From assembly GCA_947683425.1 (NCBI GenBank), contig CANTUQ010000055.1, positions 23,120,001-23,184,000 on the forward strand: a stretch of DNA of 64,000 nt, in the 5' to 3' direction. Below are positions 55,566-64,000 of this stretch, piece by piece. A model generated the notes under the pieces. The model was not told the origin of the DNA and ran no database searches. It saw only the letters and a list, made by a program, of their open reading frames with translations. Both the position numbers and the translations under genes were made by a program. Origin of the DNA: Excoecaria cochinchinensis. Lineage: Eukaryota; Streptophyta; Magnoliopsida; Malpighiales; Euphorbiaceae. The number at the start of each line of letters is the position of its first letter. The first letter of the stretch is position 1.

Positions 55566-55828
55566 ATGTTAAACTTACAATTTACTATTATTGAACCTTC
55601 CCACTTGTACTATGATCATGTAATACTTAACCTTAATAGGATTTGGAATACCATATCTCGGTTCTTATATAACGTGGAGCTAGAATTGGTTGATTCTAAG
55701 TACACATGTGCTGTAACAAGGAACACGGGTTGAAAACATAATCATTCTTATTTTGGTCAAAATTTCCCCTTCTTCTATTTCCCCACAAACTATGCATGAA
55801 ACATTAGAGGTACAAAATTGACCGAGAG
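55566..55828 (+). other. Intron- or spacer-like DNA after the transposase exons
   Basis: AT-rich, no recognised gene. A further exon fragment may be present at 55640-55730 but no motif was identified. Confidence 0.4.
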
Positions 55829-57455
55829 TGTAACACCACCACGTCTTAAAAGGAACTACATGTACTACTTTGGACTTGTGATAAATTAGGTGACAGTTAC
55901 TTATAATACACCTTTATCCCAATTTTGTCTTACCCATTAAGAATTTATATGTCAGTTTAATCTACGTATATACTACCTGTATAAGTCAAATTATATAGTG
56001 CTATTTGCTTTACAATGCTTTTATATTATCATGTAGAATTTCAAGGGCCGGATGTGCTACCAAAGCTTATAATTTTTAATGATTAAATAGTAGAACACAT
56101 GACTATATATCGCATAACTATATATTTTAATTTATGGCATAAAATCTTATTTTAGAGTCTAAACACATATATCACTTTACTGTATATATTCATCTTATAC
56201 TAAATGTCTTATATATTCATAATAGTTTTACTTTCATATCTGTCTAGTTACACATATTATTGTGTTTTAAACTTCCCAAACTATAGTCAAACGAAACCCT
56301 ATACTAAGTTTCATTCATCATGTTACTTTAAACTTTTGTGCACTTATTATTTTTCTATGTTTTTGTTCAAACTTGGAATAACATTCCATGCTTCCTATGT
56401 ATCCCAAAATTTGGGAATCAGAACCACGTAGTTCTACATACTTTATTACATTATATTAATCCATTTACATATTAAGAAGTCAACCCATAACATAATATCA
56501 TTATCATATAAATATAATTTGGAGATACAGACATACCATCATGTTGTACAATGTACATACACATCATCATACAATACTTTATGTTATACCATATACCATA
56601 CCGTGTGCATACCATCATGAATATGTGTAACAACAATTATGTGCCATATCAAGTATGTATCATCACGTTATACCATGTATCATCCATCATGTACATGCCA
56701 TCATTTTTTTAAATATTAGTTAACCAAAGTCACAATTTAAGTAGGGCAAACTATAACCAGGATATGTCATATACTGCTTTATTTGTGTTTCACGTGTGAA
56801 GAGTTTATGATACATAATCATGCTATGTATTCAATTCATTTTTCATATCATATACACTCATGAATATATTACATATTCATTACATACAGAACAAAACATT
56901 TTACACAATTCAGGATTTGCCTGCCTTTCTATAGAAGTGGATAACGAGTGACATATTAGGCATCCCCGAAGGAAAGATAACAAGCATCCCCGAAGGGAAT
57001 AAACAGGTGTCCCGAAGGGAAGATAACCAGCATCCCTGAAGGGAAGATAACAGATAGCAGCTGCTCAGGCAACCTATAGGCATGCCTATTTAGCCACAAC
57101 CTAGACTGACTAGCAGGCTATAATATCATCTTGCAGATGCCAGATCTCGAGGCAGCCCAGATCAGAGTTATCCAATGAGGATATTGATGCCTGTTATACA
57201 AGAAAAAGGATGAAATTGTAGGATTTTATCTTTCTATTCCATAAATTTTTAAAGTTATTTCTGATTAAAAGTATTTTGGACTCTCCCATATTTTGGAAAA
57301 AGCTTTCTTTCTCGAAAAAATTTAATTTTGTTGACCGACGCCCATCTCGCCTCTAGATTCATTAGCCTTAACTTTGGACAAAAAAACAATTGACTAGTTA
57401 AGATGACCCATTGAGTGGATTTGAACATATTCGATATAATATGGGCTTGACTTTG
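55829..57455 (-). mobile_element. LTR-like sequence (minus orientation), no coding
   Basis: It starts TGTAACACCACCACGTC on the plus strand, the same kind of start as the other minus-strand LTR inner ends, and has the TATAGGCATGCCTATTTAGCCAC block at 57076. A short tandem repeat lies at 56958-57052. The right end is not certain; another TGTCTAACACCC-type start occurs at 57456. Confidence 0.5.
56958..57052. repeat. Minisatellite, about 24-bp units x 4
   Basis: Four units of the type AGGCATCCCCGAAGGGAAGATAAC stand in tandem, with small length differences (one unit has GGTGTCCCGAAGGG). Within each unit TCCC..GGGA is self-complementary. It lies just upstream of the GGCATGCC block on the plus strand, in the same relative place as GGTACCC(G/C)TAGGTACG near 59530 in another LTR. 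Confidence 0.75.
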
Positions 57456-58645
57456 TCTAACACCCTATATCCGATTATTTAAAACGAGTATCTAGTATTA
57501 CAAAATAGATTTCCTTAATTATTTTTAATTAAATCCACATTATATTTCCTTATGAATTTGGTAGTGAATTTTTAATTATTATTTTATTTATCTTATTACC
57601 AATATCGTACAAAAAATGACTGCTAATACGTATGGTTACTATTCATTTAGTAAATTTTTTGGTAACATAACAGCTGCAACTATTCATATCCCTCTTGCAC
57701 ATTCAAATTTAAACACTCTCAATATTGTCACAACCATCTTCTCAACACACATATTTCTATTTCACATTCACATTTTCATATGTAACAAAATCATCAAGCA
57801 ATAAACATTCAAACTTAATTGAGCAAATTATCTTCCTCCAAAATAGTACATGAACTTCTTTGACTTCATAACTATGTAAATACATACATAATATTCTTCT
57901 TTACACATGTATGGTTATATACATACAATCACTCAAATATAATTATATCACATATACATATTCAATAATATGAAATTTAATGCAACAATTATAAATCCAA
58001 ATAATGATATTTATTTATATGTTTTTAATTCTAACATCATATGTTATTTTTGCATAAATAATTCAAATAAGAGATTATTAATCTATTTATTTTTTTTGTT
58101 TTTACAAATTTCCTTATCTTTAATTACCATTTTGCATCATTTCTTTATTTTACCTAATTATTGCCATTTTACCATATATATTACTGTCTTATATCAAAAT
58201 TATTGTTTTGCATTCAAATTATAGTTCTGCCCCCAGTAATATCCAGTGATGGATATGCGCGACAAGGATCCCAAAGGTCCAAAACTTTTGAAGTGACCAC
58301 TTAGGGGTCAAACACTCCGACAACTACATGTTGCCAACTGTATGACTATGTAGACCGCTGATGATCTACAAATGTGAGTCTCCATGACTCGGTAAGTATT
58401 TCTATGGCTAGCAAATTATATTTTATACTTCTAGTTTTACTACTAGTTACTAAGGGGAAAACAATTCCATTAATTCATTTTAGTAGGCTATCACATATGC
58501 TCATTTTCATTATGATTTCACATTATGCCATGATGCAAAATTTTGTCTCATGCATTACATTATCTCACATATTATCTCATACTCTCACATAAATTCATCT
58601 TTCATCAAATTCTTACTAAATTGCCATTTTCCTTCACATTTACCG
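57456..58645 (-). mobile_element. Second LTR-like AT-rich stretch, minus orientation
   Basis: Starts TGTCTAACACCCTATATCCG. A non-AT-rich patch at 58240-58370 (GTGATGGATATGCGCGACAA, ACCACTTAGGGGTCAAACAC) stands out. No gene is recognised; runs such as 57970-58220 have no family motif. It borders another LTR start at 58646. Confidence 0.4.
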
Positions 58646-61078
58646 TGTAACGCCCATTCCCGACCACTCGCTTAGCTTTGCTAAGGCAGTTGAGAATGGT
58701 CGTCACGCACCACATTACACATACATATCACATAGCATAAACACATGCAAATTCCTGAATTAACAAATTTCTTTCAAACACGCAGCGAAATCATTTATCA
58801 TATTGCATATCTAACACCACTTACCTATACATAAGGGAACTCACCCACATGGAGGAGTGAGTGCCCGCATAGATAAGGGTGGTCACCAAACAGAAAAGAA
58901 CATGCATAACTAAAGCATAAAATGTAAACATACTATCCGAAACGGAATAAACTAAAATTTACCATAATACATAACATTCAAAAGATTACCAACCGAATTA
59001 CTAAAATCTCTTTCATTGATATACCAAAATATTCATTACAAAGTTGAAGTACAAAATCATTCCTCCTGAGATTACAATATACGAAACTGAAAGCTCTACA
59101 AATTTAGATACAAAAGAGGAGGCCTTACATCAGAGTACAAAATAAAAAAATCCTATACTATAAAAACTCTCTCTATTGTGTTGGCCTTGATGGTTGCAGA
59201 TCGGACTCTCTAGAAACTCTGACTGCTTCCACACCTGCACGGATGAAACATCAATGCTAAGCGATAATGCTTAGTGGGGAAAACAAGCAATGAACGACCA
59301 CTCATAATGGACGCCGAAATGCAGTTCGCATACACGTGGCACATACATGTCAGAGAAGCATTATCAGACTATCCAAAGATATATACATCATATTCAATAA
59401 TTTCAAAAAAATATATCACATAACATCAATATATAATTATATTGACCCACAATAGTTTACATCACATTAAGCAATCACATAGGTAAGATAAGCCTACACA
59501 TTCAAAGTGGTGGATAACGAGTGAAAGCATGGTACCCGTAGGTACGAAAACAATTTCCTTTCTTTTCACTTCCAAAACATTTTTCATAGGATCTTAAACA
59601 AGATCCAAACTCATAGGGATCATGAGGACCCAAATGAGGACCTGATCAGGGTCCAATGCAAATAAAACTCTATAGGCATGCCTATCTATCCACTTACTTG
59701 ACTATTACAGGCTCGGATAATTATTTAGATATTATTCACATGATAAGGTATATAGTAGTTGACACATAAAAATATGCTTAAAACATAAATAAGAAACCAT
59801 GTAAAGATAATGAATAATAATAAACATTTAAAATAGGGGAGCGTCGCGCCCGCGACGACCTGTCGCGCTCATAATAGAGGATGATCGTACGCAAGTACGT
59901 GCTCACAACATCCAACCGTACTCACGAGGGAAAGGCAAAAAAAGCCCTCTATCGCGCTAGCGACAAAGGGCAGGTAGGCTCCTGTCGCACTCGCGATGGG
60001 AGCTGCCCGACAGTAGCTCGGCTCACCGAACTCTCTGTCACGCTCGTGATACAAAGTGCCTCAGTTGGAGCTCGGTACCCCATGCTCTATCATGCTCGTG
60101 ACAAAGTCGTGTTTCTAGGTCTGATTTCGAGCTCCACAGCTCTCTTCATGACAAACACCTTAAAAAATCACTCAATCAACCAAAATAGCTCAACCTAAGC
60201 AACATAAATCACTCAAACATACTTCAAAACATTCAATCAAAGCATTACACTAATTAAAAGTAACTAAATCGAGCAAAATTAAACAATATACCTAATTCAA
60301 ACTTCAACCCACCAAAATCAATAAGAACCAACATAATTACTCCCACTTCTCAAGCACACGATCACTTCTAAATACAACTCAAAATTGACAAAACCCATCC
60401 AATTATGCACATAAGTAAGCTCAATTTCACTAAATTCTAGAAATTCATATCAAGGATTAAAATCACAAATTTAACAAAACACACAATCCCAAACCTTGGG
60501 CTCTTAAGCTCCTCAATAAGCACTTGGCTGAACTTCCTCCTACCTTCTCCTTTCCTTTAGGATCTTTAGCAGGAATATCTGATGAACCAAACCCAAAGCA
60601 TACCCACACAAACCATCAAAGAAAAATGAAAAGAGAAGAGAAGAAGAAGAAGAAGATCACTTACCAAAAGTCTCGGATTTGCCATACCAACACTCAAAAC
60701 ACAGCAATTGGAAAAACAAGCTAGGGCAAGGAAGAAAAAGAAGAAGCAGTGAGGGAAACAGGGGGAGAAACAAAATCTGCTCCCTCATATTTTCTCTCTC
60801 CTCCCTTAAATAGTGAATCCTTATCTTCTTTTCCTCTCTCCTGCCACTTGTCAAACAATTGTAGTAATTTGGCAATTTTCATTTCTAATCCCTTTTCTCT
60901 TCTCAAACCTCACTCAAACTATATAATTTAAAAACTATCATGCAATTGACTCCCTAAAATAATAATACTAAAACAACCCAATAATAAAACCGAACACATG
61001 CAATCCAAAAATACACATAAAAGCCATACTCAACTTCAAAACACTAAAAATCACTAGGGCACCAGTCGGGGTGTTATA
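58646..61078 (-). mobile_element. Probable solo LTR, chromovirus type, 2.4 kb
   Basis: Starts TGTAACGCCCATTCCCGACC and ends CTAGGGCACCAGTCGGGGTG, then TTATA in place of TTACA. Length 2,433 bp is close to the LTRs at 48578 and 51762. It includes the GCTAAGCGATAATGCTTAGT hairpin (59255), the TATAGGCATGCCTATCTATC block (59672) and TCGCG dyads (59840-60110). It has no PBS or gag on either side. The flanking five bases (TACCG, GTATA) do not match, so the solo LTR interpretation is inference. Confidence 0.65.
59835..60115. repeat. TCGCG-rich dyad cluster in LTR
   Basis: Five or six copies of a TGTCGCGCTCGCGAC-like dyad, decayed to forms such as TATCATGCTCGTGACA, spaced 40-60 bases apart. C-to-T and G-to-A changes dominate the decayed forms, as expected for methylated CpG. 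Similar clusters occur in other LTRs here. Confidence 0.75.
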
Positions 61079-61465
61079 GTATACTTATACATGGTTTCGA
61101 CTTATATTACATATTAAGTTCAGTTGTTATATTATCACTCCTTACATTCCAAAATCATTAATTCCAATTTACATAACATAAAATGTAAAAACCTACACTA
61201 CGCAGTGAATCCTAGTGTGTTGACAAAAAGTGATACGGGAACGGCCTTCAAGTTTGATTTGCTTCAGAACCTACACAGATTAGAAAACCCGTGCTAAGCG
61301 ATAACGCTTAGTGGGAAAACAATATACAATACACAATATCCACATATATAATATGCTTTGAGCAATAAGAGATACATACTTAATAATCATGCCTTTCAAA
61401 ATACACACTTTATAAACATATCATTAAGTAGATCTCGATATATATATTGTATCATTAGCAAAACA
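61079..61465 (-). mobile_element. Inner LTR fragment, minus orientation
   Basis: It contains GCTAAGCGATAACGCTTAGT (61293), the same hairpin as in neighbouring LTRs, with the CCCGTG lead-in. Both ends are cut: at 61078 by the LTR above and at 61465 by a plus-strand LTR. Confidence 0.55.
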
Positions 61466-61802
61466 TGTAATAACCCGAAAAGTACCCTAGAAGGATTTGT
61501 GCACATTAAGGATAAGTGGTGACCAAAGTTGTGCAAGTTGAAGTGTTAGGTATGCTAATTGGACAATTTAAGAAATTAATGTCAAAGTTTCAGCGATTGC
61601 AGTCAAATATAAAATTATGAAGTATGGAATTAGGACTTGATTGAAAGGATAAAATTAATTAAGTGGGCCAATGTGAAAGATTATTAAGTTATAAATATCA
61701 ATGTATAAGGATATGAGAGTTGAGGGTTTGAATGGAGAATTTGGCATAAATATCTAATTTGGACGAATACCAGGGTGACATGTGGCAATGAGATTGAGTG
61801 AG

Positions 61803-61810
61803 TATAAAAG
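61803..61810 (+). promoter_or_regulatory. LTR TATA box
   Basis: TATAAAAG followed by AAGAGAGAGAAGGAGAAAG and GGGCAGAAAATCTGC. It is placed about 340 bases from the LTR start, as in the minus-strand relative at 48007-48014. Confidence 0.65.
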
Positions 61811-62534
61811 AAGAGAGAGAAGGAGAAAGAGGGCAGAAAATCTGCTCTCCTCTCTCTTGTTCCCCGTCCCTTCTTCCTCTTCTTCTTCTTTTTGCTTCAA
61901 TGTCGTTTGTTCTATCTTAGATCAAAGCCCAAAGATTTAGATGATGAAGTTTGTTAGTTCAAGAGATCTAAGTGAAGAGTTTGTTAAGGAAATATAAGTT
62001 TTAAGTTTCATTAGCAAAAATCTACATTTATGTTTGGTGTATTTATATGTGATTGATGAGTTTTTGTGATGAGAAAGGCCTTAGATGAGTGTGGGAGCAA
62101 GAAAGATCAAACAAGGAAGCTTTTAGGAGCAAAGGAGATGAGGTTTGGGATTTTGTTATTTTTAATGAATATTATAATTTAGGGGTTTTGATTTGGTTTT
62201 CTAGAAATGTATGAGGTTAATGTTATTTAGATATGTTCAAATGCTATGGATTTTGAATAATTTGTGTTAAGGTGCTTTGAATGTGGATTATTGAAACAAA
62301 GTGTGTTTTTGATTGAACTTACGGAGTTAATTTGCTGGTTATCAATTTAGAGATTTTGATTATGTTAATTGCATGATCTTATTGTGATAATAGGTGTAAA
62401 GGTTGGTTTTTGTGTTATTTATAATGATTTGAATGTTAATGTGAGTTGTGATGAATTTTGGTTCGATTTGAAGGTCTGGGTAAGTTTTTGAAAGAAGAGA
62501 ATTTCTGCAGATTTTGCATGAGATCCAAAAAATG

Positions 62535-62940
62535 TGACTCTGTCACGAGCGCGACATTTATCGCGAGCGCAATAGAGCCCTGGGATTCCTATATCTTGCA
62601 TGCGCTAGGAGAGGAAATGTCCGAGTCGTGACAAGCTTCACGACTCGGCATGGCCTTTGGCACCTTCAGGAGTCATGAAGGCTGGCACGACTCGTGAAGC
62701 TTCCTCACGAGTCGTGAGGCCCATCGCGACTCATGCAGCTTGTGTCACGAGTCGTGACATCGTGCATGAGTCGTGACACTACGCACAACTCGTGATAACC
62801 CCTCTCCCTCTTGTGCCTGCCTTATGTGATTTTGCCTTCATTAGACGTGACTTTGAGCATGACTCGTGATAGGCTCCTTTTTTCATAGGGCAAGCTTGGC
62901 CACGTTCGCGAGCGCGACCTCCTATCGCGATCGCGACAGT
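62535..62940. repeat. CGAGTCGTG / TCGCGA palindrome cluster in LTR
   Basis: Many copies of (T)CACGAGTCGTGA and its variants (CATGAGTCGTGAC, ACGACTCGGC), each nearly self-complementary, between 62618 and 62870, flanked by TCGCGAGCGC-type dyads at 62545-62570 and 62905-62935. It is the counterpart of the GTGCAC array and TCGCG clusters of the other LTRs. Confidence 0.8.
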
Positions 62941-64000
62941 CCCCTCTTTGCCTTAAAATGTTTTTGTCAAAAATTCCTAATTGCGTGGTTTCTCACTTGT
63001 GTTATGCTTATGTGACTTAAAGCATAATTTATTCAACTGTTCCTATTCATGGTAATAATTGAATTATGAGAATGCTATCTACCATTATTATTTTATGAAT
63101 ATATGTATGTATGTAAGGTAATGCAATTTATTTTTTTAAGTCTAAATGAGTGCATGATGCCCAATAATATGGTTATGTCTAATATGTTCATATGAATATG
63201 ATAAATGTAATTAGTGCAAATGATATGCAAGTATATGAATGCATGTGCCTATGTGATTATAAAGGCATGTTCTAAGTATTGAAATAAAACACACGTGTTT
63301 TAGCCTGTGTAGTCGGTCGTGGATAGATAGGCATGCCTATAGAGTTTTGATAGCTGTAGCCCCTTTGGTTCTGGACCCTGATCAGGTCCCCATTTGGAAC
63401 CTCGCGATGCTCAATGTGTACAGATCTTGTTTAAGATCCCACAATGTGAAAATGTTTTCGAATGAGAAAATGAAAGATGTTGCTTTTCGATTGTACCCTA
63501 AGGTACCCCCAATGTGTTATGTTCACTCGCTTATCCACCCTCTTGACTTAGCAGGCAATTAAAAGAATCAAAGAATATGAATAAAGTGACAAGTTCTGGG
63601 ATGTTGTGCATAAAATTATGTGAATAAGCATTCGAAAGTGTTTATTGATTTATTGAGCTTGTGCTTTACGCACTTAAATGTTCTAGATCCTTTATGGACA
63701 CCTATGTGGAAGTGTGTGGTATCTTCGAATACCTAAATGCGTTACATCTGAACCCAATGTCAGTTAAATGAAAAGAGGTATAGCAAATAATGTTTAATCT
63801 AATGAAAGTGTATGAATGAATATTGAATGCATAAGAATTTGTATGTGGAAAATGCATGTTATTAATCTGTTTAAAAATTGTGAGTATGATTGTATATATG
63901 AAGTCTTTGTAGCACATTATTGAAGTAAGTGATATGTGTATTTGCTATAGTTAACTATTCAATAAAAGAACTTTGTGTATATATATGTATGTATATTCAT

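Larger units (their letters stand above)
61466..64000 (+). mobile_element. Plus-strand chromovirus LTR, runs off the window
   Basis: It starts TGTAATAACCCGAAAAGTAC, with a TATA box at 61803, GA-rich leader, GGGCAGAAAATCTGC, a long region with palindromic CGAGTCGTG and TCGCGA blocks (62535-62940), and the GATAGATAGGCATGCCTATA block at 63328-63347. 63330-63420 is the reverse complement of 59600-59690, so the family is the same as the minus-strand LTR there. No coding sequence is seen; the right end and any internal region lie beyond 64000. Confidence 0.75.

Noticed and set aside
58374..58592. Hydrophobic open frame as a small membrane protein
   Set aside because: AT-rich LTR-like surroundings and no conserved motif.
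1..64000. tRNA, rRNA or other structural RNA genes
   Set aside because: No cloverleaf or rRNA-like sequence was noticed; the only tRNA-like strings are primer binding sites.

Overview
The window is a plant nuclear intergenic region, almost certainly from a eudicot, made up essentially of nested and decayed transposable elements. The sequence is AT-rich and has no intact host gene. It contains Ty3/gypsy LTR retrotransposons of the Tat/Ogre, Athila and chromovirus (Tekay/Del-like) lineages, plus several CACTA (En/Spm) DNA transposons. Captured gene pieces (JAZ3/TIFY6-, CHR18/SMARCAL1-, SF1/KH-, MES11- and phytocyanin-like) look like dicot, possibly rosid, proteins; that last assignment is inference.

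Layout. 1-9642: a minus-strand Tat/Ogre-type element (spacer with degenerate repeats, broken integrase, RNase H, RT and gag, leader, tRNA-Arg PBS, 5' LTR). It interrupts a plus-strand chromovirus whose integrase C-terminus, chromodomain, polypurine tract and LTR start remain at 9643-10552. 10553-20715: a minus-strand Athila element with most of pol deleted but a 3' ORF kept. A ~72-bp-period array of hairpin-forming repeats occurs in both LTRs and again inside the element. 20716-20988 and 26817-27228: the two halves of a chromovirus-type LTR split by CACTA-1 (20989-26816, TSD GCA). 27229-28291 and 41894-43112: gag, tRNA-iMet PBS and LTR of another minus-strand chromovirus, split exactly at the PBS/LTR junction by CACTA-2 (28295-41892, TSD TTG). 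CACTA-2 contains a second Tat element and chromovirus LTR pieces (33930-41317). 43113-47430: a plus-strand LTR split by CACTA-3 (44398-47273, TSD ATG). 47430-48354: a minus-strand LTR end. 48355-48577 and 54231-55565: decayed exons of a CACTA transposase-type gene, interrupted by a complete but internally deleted chromovirus (48578-54230, TSD TTTCA). 55829-64000: further LTRs in both orientations.

The main biological interest is that all three terminally complete CACTA elements carry host-gene exons with introns kept. CACTA-1 has a methylesterase (MES11-like) and a phytocyanin/ENODL-like piece in opposite orientation. CACTA-2 has CHR18/SMARCAL1-like helicase exons with an SF1/KH-type RNA-binding gene spliced between them in the same orientation. 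CACTA-3 has a JAZ3/TIFY6-like first exon with its start codon. Each CACTA has its own subterminal repeat motif, so three separate families have captured genes within about 27 kb. None of the three shows a transposase, so they would depend on enzymes supplied from elsewhere. All family assignments come from reading motifs by eye; no database search was run.
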